Counted from the first letter of the stretch, positions 1 to 10,561 are shown. The stretch is DNA of 34,103 bases from Verrucomicrobiota bacterium (GCA_003217875.1 QHMR01000105.1:1-34103), one strand, 5' to 3'. The notes: a model not told the origin generated them from the sequence alone. Numbers and translations are program-made.

Positions 1-112
1 ACGGCGGCTTAGTCGATTTTGCATTTGCCACGAAATCGCGATCCTCGATCCAGCGTTGATACCATTTGGGTTCAACTGCTTTCGGATCGTACCTCTTTGG
101 GAGTTCAGCCAT
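1..112 (-). CDS. valS: valyl-tRNA synthetase, N-terminal fragment cut by window edge
   Basis: Reading leftward from an ATG at 112 gives 37 codons beginning MAELPKRYDPKAVEPKWYQR and continuing to the window edge without a stop. The Lys-Arg-Tyr-Asp-Pro, Val-Glu-Pro-Lys-Trp-Tyr and Trp segments are the usual opening of bacterial ValRS, just ahead of the class I Pro-Pro-Pro-Asn-Val-Thr-Gly signature, which would lie outside. The enzyme charges tRNA-Val with valine in the cytoplasm. It is transcribed divergently from murI. Only the extreme N-terminus is visible, so catalytic motifs cannot be checked. Identification rests on recognising this opening segment. Confidence 0.82.
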   Translation of the reverse strand, partial: MAELPKRYDPKAVEPKWYQRWIEDRDFVANAKSTKPP

Positions 113-250
113 CGCGATCAATCATCCGAGACGAGAGCACGTTTGCAAATCATCGATGCATCATCGGGCAGAGATTCCGCCTCTTGGTTCGGAAGCGAGA
201 AACGACTTAGAGTTGCGACAAACTGCGACTGCAGTGAGTTTTCGCGCTAA
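113..250. promoter_or_regulatory. divergent valS/murI intergenic region
   Basis: These 138 bases separate the divergent starts of valS and murI and must hold promoters for both. I see no convincing -35/-10 pair, no T-box-like structure ahead of valS, and no strong Shine-Dalgarno sequence ahead of the murI ATG at 251. Short ORFs across this stretch have no recognisable content. Confidence 0.4.
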
Positions 251-1078
251 ATGAGCGATCCGCGCCCGATTGGCGTTTTCGATTCCGGTATTGGTGGGCT
301 GACCGTCGTAAAGGCGCTGCGCGAGCTATTGCCGAACGAGGACATTTTTTATCTGGGCGACACAGCCCGGGTTCCCTATGGCGGAAAAAGCGCGACCACT
401 GTCGAGCGCTACAGCCTTGAGATGGCCGACATGCTTCTCGAGGAGAACGTCAAACTTGTCGTGACCGCATGCAATTCGGCTTCGGCTGTGGCGTTGGGCA
501 GGTTGGAACAAACGCTCTCGGTTCCGGTGATCGGCGTAATCAAACCCGGTGCGCAGGCTGCCGTCGCTGCTACACGCAGCCAGCATGTAGGGGTGATCGG
601 CACACGCGCGACCATCAAGAGCGGCGCGTACGAACGGGAGTTACGCGCCCTGAATCCAGATATTAACGTAACCGCGCGCGCATGTCCGCTACTCGTTCCG
701 CTGATCGAAGAAGGCTGGCTTGATGACGGCCTAACCGATCACGTGATCGCGCGCTATCTTGGACCGCTTACCCAGGAGGGTGTTGATACACTCGTGCTCG
801 GCTGCACGCATTATCCATTGCTAGCGGATGCCATCGGCCGCTTCCTCGCGGGAAAAGCAAAGTTGGTCGATTCAGCGCATACTTGCGCGAAAGCGGTCGA
901 ACAACTTTTGGACCGGCATTCGCTTCGCGCATCCCGCGGAGGCGCTGCCAGCCTGCAAGTGGCACTCACGGACGCGCCGGACACTTTCCTCGCGGTAGCG
1001 CGCAGAGCGCTGCAATTAGAAATCGGCGAGGTGCAACTGCGCGAAGTCTTACACCGCGCGCCGGCAACGGCTCGCTGA
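251..1078 (+). CDS. murI: glutamate racemase
   Basis: The 275-residue product interconverts L- and D-glutamate, supplying D-Glu for the second position of the peptidoglycan stem peptide. It acts in the cytoplasm without a cofactor, using two cysteines. The glycine-rich opening DSGIGG is at residues 11-16, GDTARVPYGG at 36-45, the first catalytic Cys74 is in ACNSAS, and the second, Cys185, is in LGCTHYPLL. Length is normal for the family (about 265-285). The first ATG fits because the family usually has about ten residues before DSGIGG. No good ribosome-binding site is visible. The gene appears monocistronic, since the next genes converge on it. Confidence 0.96.
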   Translation: MSDPRPIGVFDSGIGGLTVVKALRELLPNEDIFYLGDTARVPYGGKSATTVERYSLEMADMLLEENVKLVVTACNSASAVALGRLEQTLSVPVIGVIKPGAQAAVAATRSQHVGVIGTRATIKSGAYERELRALNPDINVTARACPLLVPLIEEGWLDDGLTDHVIARYLGPLTQEGVDTLVLGCTHYPLLADAIGRFLAGKAKLVDSAHTCAKAVEQLLDRHSLRASRGGAASLQVALTDAPDTFLAVARRALQLEIGEVQLREVLHRAPATAR

Positions 1079-1150
1079 TTGTGTCGGTACATCGCGTCTG
1101 GCTCAGTTGTGCGGTGCTCACCCGGCAAACCTGAGGGTTATCACGGCAGA

Positions 1151-1525
1151 TTAATTACTCGTAGCTGGCTCCTGCCGTGCCTCAAGCACGCGCAACGCAT
1201 CCCGCGCAGAGTCGGCGACCGCAGGATCGGGATCTTCAGTAAAGCGATGAAACTCCGGCTTGTATTTTGGGTCTCCGATATCAGCGAGGATCGTGATGAC
1301 TTTAGGCAGATGCTTGCGGCGCGCTAACGCTTCTTCAAGCAGTGGCTCCGCCTTATCAGCGCCACGGACAAGAAACATCCCGGCCAGCATTTGGATATCC
1401 TCGTCAGGCGTGCCGAGCGCGTCGATCAACGCACGCCCTGCGTTGCGTGCTCCTGTGGCGCGCCATAACATATTCCAGCCGTACAGGCGCGCGGCTGCGG
1501 CAACGTCCATGGAGACAAATAACAT
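1151..1525 (-). CDS. small HEAT-repeat protein
   Basis: A 124-residue, mostly helical protein of unknown function. Residues 25-115 look like two or three HEAT/PBS-lyase-type helical repeats (phrases such as LIDALGTPDEDIQMLAG and ITILADIGDPKYKPEF), which usually act as protein-binding scaffolds. There is no clear signal peptide, catalytic motif or metal site. It starts 9 bases after the stop of the upstream hydrolase gene, which also carries helical repeats, so the two are probably co-transcribed and may act together. It could also be a detached domain of that protein. The repeat call is by pattern only. Confidence 0.6.
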   Translation of the reverse strand: MLFVSMDVAAAARLYGWNMLWRATGARNAGRALIDALGTPDEDIQMLAGMFLVRGADKAEPLLEEALARRKHLPKVITILADIGDPKYKPEFHRFTEDPDPAVADSARDALRVLEARQEPATSN

Positions 1526-1534
1526 GGCCCGCTG

Positions 1535-2686
1535 CTAGAGCATAGCGGGGACGTTGTTATCGCGCCAAACCTCCGGATTGTGCGACGCACCGTGGTCGAA
1601 CCAGATCGGCAGCACATTCTCGTGAATTTGCGGATGCCGAAAACGTTGACCGCCGCGATCAGCGAGAATCACCAAATCGAGATGTACACGAATTGAAACC
1701 ACCTTGGTTGTGCGTCCAAAATCGGGCAGGTATTTGGGCACGTGCACGGGACAGCTCAGTAGGACAAGGGCGCCCGCTCTCAAACCGAACTTTGTCGCCT
1801 GCATGATCACATTCGCACCATGGCTGTGGCCGAAAAGATCGAGTCCCTGCAGGTTTCGATTTTCCACCCAAGTTCGCAGATCGCGAGCGCCAACGTCCCT
1901 CGCAGCGTCGCTGTAGCCGCCGGACCACTCGAAACGATCACCGGCGGCGTATAGATCCGAACGCACGTTGTCCCTCAGATAGCTGTGAAAACTTCCGCCG
2001 GGCTGCCACCATTCGTGACTACGGGCGAATGTGCCATGCACAAGCCACGCGCTGTGGCTTGTTTCCCCTGCCGAGCGGGCCGTCTTCGCTCGAGTCATCT
2101 GGCGAAGTCGCGGGTGCTCCGGCGCAATGCGTGCCAGTGCGGTTGCCGCGACAGTCTGCACAAGCGTATCTTCGCTCCGCGTGCCGCGCACCAAGATCGT
2201 AATCAGGCGTTTCGGACGCGTGCTCAGTTCAAAGTACGCTGCAGCCGCAGCGACGCGCGTCAGCTCATCTGGGCTGCGCAACGAAGCTTCCATCAATTCC
2301 GCGGCAGCAACCGGCTCAGATCTCTCGAACAGCGTCTGTGCGAGATCGCCTAACACGTCCGGCCGCTCTTCCTGCGGTATTGTGGCGCGCCGGACAATTC
2401 TGGCTCCGAACCGCTCCGCCAGACGCGTTTCAACGAGCGTGACGCCGACGCGGTCACGCGAGGGCCTCAGTCGAGGGACGGGAAACTGCGCGAGGTCATC
2501 GGATGGCACTGCTTCGATTGCCGCAGACATGTCTGCGGCGGCGGCGCGCGCCGCAAGAGCTTGATCGTCTCCCCGCAGTTGGCGGCCCAGCAGCAGCAAA
2601 AGCGCGGCTTGTGATTCCACTGCTGCGGTGCCGGTCTCTCGGAAGGCTTGCGGTCCAGTAATCGGCTGGTGAACGTATTCAGCCAT
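1535..2686 (-). CDS. alpha/beta hydrolase with N-terminal helical repeats
   Basis: The product has 383 residues. Residues 105-195 form alanine-rich helical repeats of HEAT type (LAQTLFERSEPVAAAELMEA, then AAAAAYFELS and ATALARIAP). Residues 212-375 form an alpha/beta-hydrolase fold: the oxyanion-side LVHGTF at 215-220, the nucleophile elbow GHSHG at 286-290 with Ser288, a likely acidic residue near Asp343, and candidate histidines at 355 and 369. Family knowledge suggests an esterase, lipase or thioesterase; the substrate is unknown. No signal peptide is evident. The first 100 residues match nothing I recognise. The downstream HEAT-repeat gene follows after 9 bases. Confidence 0.72.
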   Translation of the reverse strand: MAEYVHQPITGPQAFRETGTAAVESQAALLLLLGRQLRGDDQALAARAAAADMSAAIEAVPSDDLAQFPVPRLRPSRDRVGVTLVETRLAERFGARIVRRATIPQEERPDVLGDLAQTLFERSEPVAAAELMEASLRSPDELTRVAAAAAYFELSTRPKRLITILVRGTRSEDTLVQTVAATALARIAPEHPRLRQMTRAKTARSAGETSHSAWLVHGTFARSHEWWQPGGSFHSYLRDNVRSDLYAAGDRFEWSGGYSDAARDVGARDLRTWVENRNLQGLDLFGHSHGANVIMQATKFGLRAGALVLLSCPVHVPKYLPDFGRTTKVVSIRVHLDLVILADRGGQRFRHPQIHENVLPIWFDHGASHNPEVWRDNNVPAML

Positions 2687-2763
2687 AGATGCTGTTAACC
2701 GTCTATTTTTCTGGCGGTTCCTTGGTCGTATTCAAAACCGAACATCGCCACGATTGCAAGGCT

Positions 2764-4125
2764 TCATATTATTTCCGCCCGTAACGTACTGACCAACGCA
2801 CCAATGGCGATGCGGCGTTGCTTCATGCTGTCGCGATCGCGCAGTGTGACCGTGTCACGTAAGGTCGGATCTTTTTCTCCCAACGTCTCGAAATCGACGG
2901 TGATACCGAAAGGTGTACCGATTTCGTCCTGCCGTCGGTACCGGCGGCCGATCGCGCCGCTTTCGTCATAGAAAACATGCATGTGCGGGCGCAGGAGCGC
3001 GACCACTTCTTTTGCCTTCGCCACGAGTTGCGCATTGTTTTTGAGCAGCGGGAAAATGCCGCACTTGATCGGCGCCAGCCGCGGATGAAAACGCAGCACA
3101 ACGCGCGTCTCCATTTTACCTTTGTCATCCGGCGCCTGGTCTTCTCCGTACGCGTCGCAGATCAAGGCCAGGATCGTGCGATCCACGCCGGCGCTTGGCT
3201 CAACCACGTGCGGAATGAATCGCTGCTTCGTCTCGTCATCGAAATACTCGAGCGATTTGCCGCTCGCCTTTTGATGTTGTGACAAATCGTAGTCGGTCCG
3301 ATACGCGACTCCTTCGAGTTCCTGCCGTCCAAACGGGAAATCGTATTCAATGTCGTAGGTCCCTTTGGAATAAAACGCGCGCTCTTCGTCGGGCACGTTC
3401 CGCACGTGCAGCTTCGATCGCGAGATGCCTATGTCGTCGTAAAACTTAAGCCGCTCTTCTTTCCAATATTCGAGCAGCTCCATCCCCTGCTCCGGCCGGC
3501 AAAAGTATTCCAGCTCCATCTGCTCGAACTCACGCGAGCGGAAAGTGAAATTGCGCGGGTTGATCTCGTTACGAAACGCTTTGCCAATCTGCGCAATGCC
3601 AAACGGTAATTTCTTGCGTGAGACTTCCAGAATGTTCTTGAACTGGACGAAAATGGATTGCGCAGTTTCAGGGCGTAGATACGCAATGGAGCTTTCATCG
3701 GCCGCGGCGCCCACATGTGTTTCGAACATTAAATTGAATTGGCGTGCTTCGGTGAGGTCCTTGCTACCGCAATTCGGACACTGCTTCACTCCCTTTTTGT
3801 CGATGAGCTGATCGAGCCGCAGGTGCGCCTTGCATGATCGACAGTCGATCATCGGATCGGAAAATCCTTCGACGTGTCCCGAAGCTTTGAGAACGTCGGG
3901 GTGCGTGAGAATTGCGCCATCCATGCCCACGACGTCTTCGCGTTCGTGCACCGTCACGCGCCACCAGTAATTCTTTAGGTTGCGCTTGAGCTCTACGCCA
4001 AGGGGTCCGTAATCCCAGGCGCCGTTAAGGCCGCCATAGATTTCGCTCGCTTGAAAGATGAAACCGCGCCGCTTGCACAGGTTAACGATCTTTTCCATGT
4101 GTTGCTGATCGGTTGGCACGCTCAT
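2764..4125 (-). CDS. glyS: glycyl-tRNA synthetase (single-chain, class II)
   Basis: The 453-residue product is the homodimeric alpha2 type of GlyRS, distinct from the two-subunit GlyQ/GlyS enzyme. Visible signatures include the N-terminal CKRRGFIFQASEIYGG, the GAWDYGPLG motif 1 region, a Cys-x2-Cys pair (CRSC) followed by CPNC suggesting a zinc-stabilised insert near residues 95-120, the class II motif 2 region FRNEINPRNFTFRSREFEQ, and motif 3 EPSAGVDRTI. The C-terminal 100 residues are the anticodon-binding domain. It charges tRNA-Gly in the cytoplasm. The ATG at 4125 gives the usual short lead before the first helix. It is preceded by a palindromic repeat element. Confidence 0.96.
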   Translation of the reverse strand: MSVPTDQQHMEKIVNLCKRRGFIFQASEIYGGLNGAWDYGPLGVELKRNLKNYWWRVTVHEREDVVGMDGAILTHPDVLKASGHVEGFSDPMIDCRSCKAHLRLDQLIDKKGVKQCPNCGSKDLTEARQFNLMFETHVGAAADESSIAYLRPETAQSIFVQFKNILEVSRKKLPFGIAQIGKAFRNEINPRNFTFRSREFEQMELEYFCRPEQGMELLEYWKEERLKFYDDIGISRSKLHVRNVPDEERAFYSKGTYDIEYDFPFGRQELEGVAYRTDYDLSQHQKASGKSLEYFDDETKQRFIPHVVEPSAGVDRTILALICDAYGEDQAPDDKGKMETRVVLRFHPRLAPIKCGIFPLLKNNAQLVAKAKEVVALLRPHMHVFYDESGAIGRRYRRQDEIGTPFGITVDFETLGEKDPTLRDTVTLRDRDSMKQRRIAIGALVSTLRAEII

Positions 4126-4158
4126 TATCGGTCACAGATTACACAAATCAGAAAATGT

Positions 4159-4221
4159 TGTAGAGGCGTTTGTACCAAACGCCTTCCCATTGGTTCGGCG
4201 GCTGACACAGCCGCCGCTACA
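4159..4221. repeat. double-hairpin palindromic repeat (TGTAG...CTACA type)
   Basis: Between osmC and glyS lie two perfect hairpins. The first has a 9-bp stem AGGCGTTTG/CAAACGCCT with a 3-base loop (4164-4184); the second has an 8-bp stem GGCGGCTG/CAGCCGCC with a 3-base loop (4197-4215). The unit begins TGTAG and ends CTACA. The same ends and GC-rich palindromic arms recur at 9319-9373 and 10023-10099, and shorter relatives at 23690-23710 and 24148-24170, so this looks like a REP-like family. It may also end or stabilise transcripts. Confidence 0.75.
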
Positions 4222-4230
4222 CCGACGTGG

Positions 4231-4683
4231 TCAGCTTTGTGTTTCGACTTTGATCTCGGTCTTCACCGAATTCGCGATGAAACACTGCTCGTGCGCAGCA
4301 TGATTCATCTCCTCGATTTCCTGCGACGTAGGTTGTTTCTCGCCTAAGAATTTCAGGCGCTGTCGAAGTGTGACGCGTGTAATGGCGAGTCTCCCTTCGG
4401 CGTTTTTTTCCATGTAGCCGACCGCTTCATCAACGTATTCATCAAGCACGAACTTCTTTTTGCACGCGATAGCGAGAAACGTAAGCATGTGACAACTGGA
4501 GAGCGAGGCCACAAATGCCTCCTCCGGATCCACAAGGCTTGGATTACCCAGATAGGCGGGAGCGGCCGATGCCTGCATCTCGTGTCCGCCATCAAATTTC
4601 CAGGTGTGATCACGCGAATATTTCTGATACTCGAACGGCTTGTCGCCGCGTTTCCAGGTAAGAGTGACTTTGTGTTCAGACAT
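4231..4683 (-). CDS. OsmC/Ohr-family peroxidase-like protein
   Basis: The 150-residue product has the OsmC/Ohr layout, whose members reduce organic hydroperoxides with a pair of cysteines. Cys64 lies in the SSCHMLTFL helix, the usual site of the reactive cysteine, and Cys134 in HEQCFIANSV is the resolving position. The phrase NPSLVDPEEAFVASLSSC is typical of the YhfA/OsmC-like branch. Length is normal (about 135-150). It is cytoplasmic, with no signal peptide. It is probably monocistronic, being separated from glyS by a repeat element. Substrate preference cannot be read from sequence, so I give no gene symbol. Confidence 0.9.
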   Translation of the reverse strand: MSEHKVTLTWKRGDKPFEYQKYSRDHTWKFDGGHEMQASAAPAYLGNPSLVDPEEAFVASLSSCHMLTFLAIACKKKFVLDEYVDEAVGYMEKNAEGRLAITRVTLRQRLKFLGEKQPTSQEIEEMNHAAHEQCFIANSVKTEIKVETQS

Positions 4684-4834
4684 GCTCTTTAGATAAAACG
4701 CGGCGTCTTGCAGGGCAAGCGCTCCGCCTGCCGAAAATCGATCTGGGCTGCAGTGTCAGCTGTCTCAGCGGACCGTTGTGATAAAGCAACCATGCTCTGC
4801 GCCCATGCACTGTGGATGGCGCACACCACCATGC

Positions 4835-4862
4835 TTGCGCTGCATCGGTGGCTCTCTATTTT
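4835..4862 (+). promoter_or_regulatory. candidate sigma-70-like promoter for tRNA-Val
   Basis: TTGCGC at 4835-4840 and TATTTT at 4857-4862 are separated by 16 bases and end 18 bases before the tRNA. This is a plausible -35/-10 arrangement. The rest of 4684-4834, about 150 bases, holds nothing I can identify. Confidence 0.4.
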
Positions 4863-4880
4863 GTCCGCTTCTGAAAATCC

Positions 4881-4952
4881 GCGCGATTAGCTCAGTGGTA
4901 GAGCGCTTGCTTCACACGCAAGAAGTCGCAGGTTCGAACCCTGCATCGCGCA
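4881..4952 (+). tRNA. tRNA-Val (anticodon CAC)
   Basis: A 72-base cloverleaf. The acceptor stem GCGCGAT pairs with ATCGCGC, the D arm is GCTC/GAGC, the anticodon stem CTTGC/GCAAG encloses loop TTCACAC with anticodon CAC reading GUG valine codons, and the T arm is GCAGG-TTCGAAC-CCTGC. The discriminator base is A and CCA is not encoded. All four stems pair fully. Confidence 0.97.
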
Positions 4953-4982
4953 CGAGGTTATCATTTAGCAGCGGGCGAATAA

Positions 4983-6326
<1,344 letters not shown>

Positions 6327-6346
6327 ATTTGTTTCGATAAATCCAT

Positions 6347-6380
6347 CAGCTGTGTTCAGCTGGCAGGGGTTTTCAGCCCA
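6347..6380 (+). terminator. possible weak terminator after gdhA
   Basis: CAGCTG, four bases, then CAGCTG again can form a short hairpin about 25 bases after the gdhA stop. It is followed by a G-run and only four T residues. This is a weak candidate. Confidence 0.25.
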
Positions 6381-6502
6381 ATGCAGAAGTTGTTGAATTC
6401 AGGCGCGTAAAAGCTCTATCTAATCCGTATATCAATAATATGAAGATGAACGTTGTTGATCACGCGGAGATGAAGGCCTTCTCCGCCAGGAATGGATCGA
6501 GA

Positions 6503-6823
6503 ATGAGATCAAAATGGCAGGTTGTCCTGCTCCTCGTAATTTCTGTCGCGTTCGGTGCAGGTGGGTGCGCCGACTATTACGGCGGTTATTACGGAGCTGG
6601 ATACGGGCCCGGTCCGTATTATGGAGGTTACGGTGGAGGTTACAGACCATATTACGGAGGCTACCCAGGCTCCGTCACGGTCGCGGTAGGCGATCGGCCA
6701 TATTATACTCGTGGTCCTGGGTATTACGTCGGGCGGACCTATTACGTCTGGAGGCCGGGACACTGGGGGACAAACCGCTACGGTCGAAGAGCCTGGATCC
6801 GCGGGCACTACGTCGTCAGGTGA
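6503..6823 (+). CDS. Tyr/Gly-rich lipoprotein with WxxGxW-like repeats
   Basis: I take the start at ATG 6503 (an ATG at 6440 is also in frame) because it places a typical lipoprotein signal directly at the N-terminus: Met-Arg-Ser-Lys-Trp, a hydrophobic stretch, then the lipobox GAGGC. AGGA lies 11 bases upstream. The mature protein is about 85 residues, beginning with a low-complexity Tyr/Gly/Pro region (YYGGYYGAGYG and similar) and ending in two copies of a motif like YVWRPGHW and AWIRGHYV, resembling WxxGxW-repeat proteins of Gram-negative bacteria. It is probably an outer-membrane or periplasmic lipoprotein. Function is unknown, and the composition suggests a surface or structural role. 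Confidence 0.75.
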   Translation: MRSKWQVVLLLVISVAFGAGGCADYYGGYYGAGYGPGPYYGGYGGGYRPYYGGYPGSVTVAVGDRPYYTRGPGYYVGRTYYVWRPGHWGTNRYGRRAWIRGHYVVR

Positions 6824-6883
6824 TAATCAGAGGAACCCCCTCTCTTTCTCCTGTCAACGCTGCAGGTTAGCGTCGGACGTTCG

Positions 6884-7621
6884 TTAAGCGATCGGACGAG
6901 CCAGCCCCCAACGCGCCAACCGGAAACGCAGCGCCGTTGCCAGGCAGCCTAAGCCATAGCGCACGCTTTTGCGGAAATTGATCGATGACGCCTCCGGCAT
7001 GTACCTCGCTGGACACGTCACTTCACCGATCGCGCAACCGAGGGCAACGATTTGCGCGAGAATTTGATTATCGAACACAAAATCATTGGAGTTTTCCTCC
7101 AGCGGCAGCCGCTCCAACAATTGGCGCGAAAATGCGCGATAACCAGTGTGATATTCCGAGAGTTTCGCGCCGATAAGAAGATTTTCCACAAGGGTCAGGA
7201 CGCGGTTTGACACGTATTTCCACCACGGCATGCCGCCGCGCAACGCGCCTCCCCCAAGAATGCGCGAAGCAAGTACACAGGGATAAAGACCACTCGCCAC
7301 CAAGGCCGCCATCGCCGGAATCAACTGCGGCGTGTACTGATAATCTGGATGAATCATGATAATGATGTCTGCGCCTGCGGCTAGGGCGAGGCGATAACAG
7401 GTCTTTTGGTTAGCGCCGTAACCACGATTCTCTGGATGCATCTTCACCTGCACGTTTGGCAAGGTGCGCGCGATTGCCACCGTCTCATCATGACTGGCGT
7501 CGTCTACGACGATTACGAGATCCACAATGCCATGCGCCATGACTTCGTCGTAAGTCTGGCGCAACGTGCGGGCGGCGTTATACGCGGGCATGACCACAAC
7601 GATCCTCTGGCCGTTTAGCAT
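6884..7621 (-). CDS. family 2 glycosyltransferase (polyprenol-phosphate sugar synthase-like)
   Basis: The 245-residue product has a GT-A fold. The N-terminal MPAYNA is at 11-16, VDDASHD at 39-45, a conserved ENRGYGANQK near 64-73, and the metal-binding acidic motif appears as MIHPDYQY near 89-96. SNDFVFDNQILAQ near residues 180-192 is the usual acceptor-side acidic segment. It resembles dolichol/undecaprenyl-phosphate mannosyl- or glucosyltransferases, which transfer a sugar from a nucleotide donor to a lipid carrier at the inner face of the membrane. There are no C-terminal transmembrane helices, unlike GtrB-type enzymes. Donor and acceptor are unknown. It appears to stand alone. Confidence 0.88.
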   Translation of the reverse strand: MLNGQRIVVVMPAYNAARTLRQTYDEVMAHGIVDLVIVVDDASHDETVAIARTLPNVQVKMHPENRGYGANQKTCYRLALAAGADIIIMIHPDYQYTPQLIPAMAALVASGLYPCVLASRILGGGALRGGMPWWKYVSNRVLTLVENLLIGAKLSEYHTGYRAFSRQLLERLPLEENSNDFVFDNQILAQIVALGCAIGEVTCPARYMPEASSINFRKSVRYGLGCLATALRFRLARWGLARPIA

Positions 7622-7826
7622 TGCGCTAGTGTTTCCTTAATTTGCGGGCTTTCAAGCTTCAGCCGAGCTCCAGAGCACATGCCTTGCTTTTGCACGAAGT
7701 GTTTTGGGAGTGCGAGGCGCCTTCGCATCGCTTTCAACTGGGCGACACGCACGCACTCCAAAAGCCTCGCGAAACGCAGGCGAATTCTGCTTTATTCGTT
7801 CATCAGATCCATTGCTGCTTGTTGAG

Positions 7827-8684
7827 ATGACGATTTTTTACGACCCAAGCTGTCTCGAATATTCGAGTCCCAGCCATCCGGAACGGCCGGAGCGGATCGC
7901 CCGCACTGCGCCACTCCTAAAGGATCGACATCCTGATTGGGAATGGGGGAAGCCCGCTGCCGCGACGGATGCGCAGTTGTTGCGCGCACATTCGCATGAG
8001 CATGTTGAAGGCGTTGCCAACGCGCTCGAACATTTTGATCTCGATACGCCATTTTATCCAAACATTGAAGTGCACGCGCGCCGTTCAGCCGGTGCGGCAA
8101 TTGAGGCAACGCGTTCCGCGTTGCGCGGCGAGGCCGCCTTCAGTTTGATGCGGCCGCCGGGACATCACGCCACGCGAGATCGCGCAATGGGTTTCTGTTA
8201 TTTCAGCAACGTGGCTGTCGCGGCGCTCGACGCTTTGGAAAACGGCGCTGAACGGATTGCCATTTGGGATTTTGATGGACATTACGGGAACGGGACCGAG
8301 GCGATTGTAGCGCACAACGAGCGAATTCGATTTGCCTCGATTCATCAGTTCCCGGCTTATCCCGGGACCGGAGCGAAATCCTTTGCAAACATTGTTAATT
8401 ACCCCATTCGGCCGTCTACGGCGCGCAGCAGAATTCTCGACATCGCGCGACGTTCTTTCGATAATTTGAAAGATTTCAACCCTGAGTTGCTTTTGGTTTC
8501 AGCAGGGTTCGACGCATACGCGCGTGATCCGCTGCTGCAACTAACGCTCGAGCGCGAAGACTTTGCCATGTTAGGCGAGTGGTTAGGCGACATCGAAGTT
8601 CCTGTCGCAGTTGTCCTGGAGGGCGGCTACAGCAATGACTTGCCCGAATTGATCGACGCGTTCTTGTTCGCTTGGAATGGCTGA
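7827..8684 (+). CDS. histone deacetylase-like zinc amidohydrolase
   Basis: I choose the ATG at 7827 because MTIFYDPSCLEYSSPSHPERPER matches the family's N-terminus; an earlier in-frame start would add 41 unrelated residues. The 285-residue enzyme belongs to the arginase/deacetylase superfamily (bacterial HDAC, AcuC, acetylpolyamine amidohydrolase). RPPGHHA (109-115) holds the catalytic His pair, DGHYGNGTE gives zinc ligands Asp150 and His152, SAGFDAYARDP gives Asp229, and GGYS carries the transition-state Tyr268. It probably removes acetyl or other acyl groups from a small amide such as an acetylpolyamine, or from protein lysines. It is cytoplasmic, and slightly short for the family. Confidence 0.9.
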   Translation: MTIFYDPSCLEYSSPSHPERPERIARTAPLLKDRHPDWEWGKPAAATDAQLLRAHSHEHVEGVANALEHFDLDTPFYPNIEVHARRSAGAAIEATRSALRGEAAFSLMRPPGHHATRDRAMGFCYFSNVAVAALDALENGAERIAIWDFDGHYGNGTEAIVAHNERIRFASIHQFPAYPGTGAKSFANIVNYPIRPSTARSRILDIARRSFDNLKDFNPELLLVSAGFDAYARDPLLQLTLEREDFAMLGEWLGDIEVPVAVVLEGGYSNDLPELIDAFLFAWNG

Positions 8685-8732
8685 ATCGTAGCGGCTCTCG
8701 GCAGGCATCAAAACGCGTTATAGTTATTTTTT

Positions 8733-9179
8733 TCACCAACGCCCGCGCAGCGCCATTCCAATCAGCCGTGCAGCCGCATCTTCGATGTCGTGATATTTGT
8801 GCTCAGCCGCTCTGGCTTTCACCGCGAGGAGACCGCACCGGTGAACGTTTGTGAAATCACCGTAAGGGAACTTGTATCTGCGCTTCGTATTTACAGCGTA
8901 ACGTTCGTCCACGCCGAGATGCCACTTCGCGTATTCGGCAAACCCGTGCACGCGGATGAATTCGTTTTCCACATCAGGAGAAGGTTTGTGCTCGCGCCAC
9001 GCGCCTTTGCCATCAGCGATCAGACGTCCTTCCTGGATGAGTTGAGACGCGAACGCGACGGCATTTTCGTTGACCTTGACGCAGCCACCCGACCGCGCCC
9101 GGGCGTCACTGATTGCGATGAGACAAATGACCAGTCCGATCCCTGCTACACAGTTAAGTTTGCTGATGGCTGCTTTCAT
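8733..9179 (-). CDS. small secreted protein of unknown function
   Basis: Starting at the ATG at 9179 gives 148 residues with a clean Sec signal peptide (Met-Lys-Ala-Ala..., hydrophobic core, cleavage near ARA). A start at 9221 would add 14 residues and bury the signal. The mature part has a conserved-looking segment, YAKWHLGVDERYAVNTKRRY followed by KFPYGDFTNVHRCGLL, then a helix with HKYHDIEDAAARL. I recall small bacterial proteins with this KFPYGDF...VHRCG pattern but no assigned function. It may be periplasmic. It is convergent with the deacetylase gene and divergent from tRNA-Pro. Confidence 0.65.
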   Translation of the reverse strand: MKAAISKLNCVAGIGLVICLIAISDARARSGGCVKVNENAVAFASQLIQEGRLIADGKGAWREHKPSPDVENEFIRVHGFAEYAKWHLGVDERYAVNTKRRYKFPYGDFTNVHRCGLLAVKARAAEHKYHDIEDAAARLIGMALRGRW

Positions 9180-9236
9180 TCGCGCAAGCCGAAACGTTTG
9201 CCTCACACCCAGAAGTGGCAACAGTATTCGCCTCAG

Positions 9237-9310
9237 CGGGCCGTAGCACAGCTTGGTAGTGCGCTTGAATGGGGTTCAAGAGGTCGCGGGTTCAAATCCC
9301 GCCGGCCCGA
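9237..9310 (+). tRNA. tRNA-Pro (anticodon GGG)
   Basis: A 74-base cloverleaf. The acceptor stem CGGGCCG pairs with CGGCCCG, the D arm is GCAC/GTGC, the anticodon stem CTTGA/TCAAG surrounds loop ATGGGGT with anticodon GGG reading CCC and CCU proline codons, and the T arm is GCGGG-TTCAAAT-CCCGC. The discriminator is A and CCA is not encoded. All stems pair fully. Confidence 0.96.
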
Positions 9311-9318
9311 TTTTCAAC

Positions 9319-9373
9319 TGTAGCGGCGCTCTCTGAACGTCGCTCGTGTCGGCGGCCAGAGACCGCCGCAACA
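9319..9373. repeat. degenerate TGTAG...ACA palindromic repeat in ychF leader
   Basis: It begins TGTAGCGGCG and ends GACCGCCGCAACA, with imperfectly complementary arms, and belongs to the same REP-like family as 4159-4221. It fills the gap between tRNA-Pro and ychF and ends 5 bases before the ychF ATG, so it forms most of that gene's leader. A GTG inside it (9346) could be mistaken for the ychF start. Confidence 0.65.
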
Positions 9374-9378
9374 AAATC

Positions 9379-10554
<1,176 letters not shown>

Positions 10555-10561
10555 CTGTAAC

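Noticed and set aside
1-250. Small plus-strand ORFs near the left edge
   Set aside because: They overlap the minus-strand valS start and show no homology; valS explains 1-112.
2526-2543. Perfect 18-bp palindrome CCGCAGACATGTCTGCGG as an operator
   Set aside because: It lies inside the hydrolase coding sequence in an Ala-rich segment and has no second copy; a chance palindrome in GC-rich coding DNA is likely.
2823-3716. Long antisense ORFs inside glyS, clpX, hutU and the OPT gene
   Set aside because: They are other-frame shadows of clear genes and have shadow-like composition (Arg/Ser-rich, no motif).
9346-9378. GTG upstream start for ychF adding 11 residues
   Set aside because: The extra residues come from the palindromic repeat; the family begins exactly at ATG 9379.
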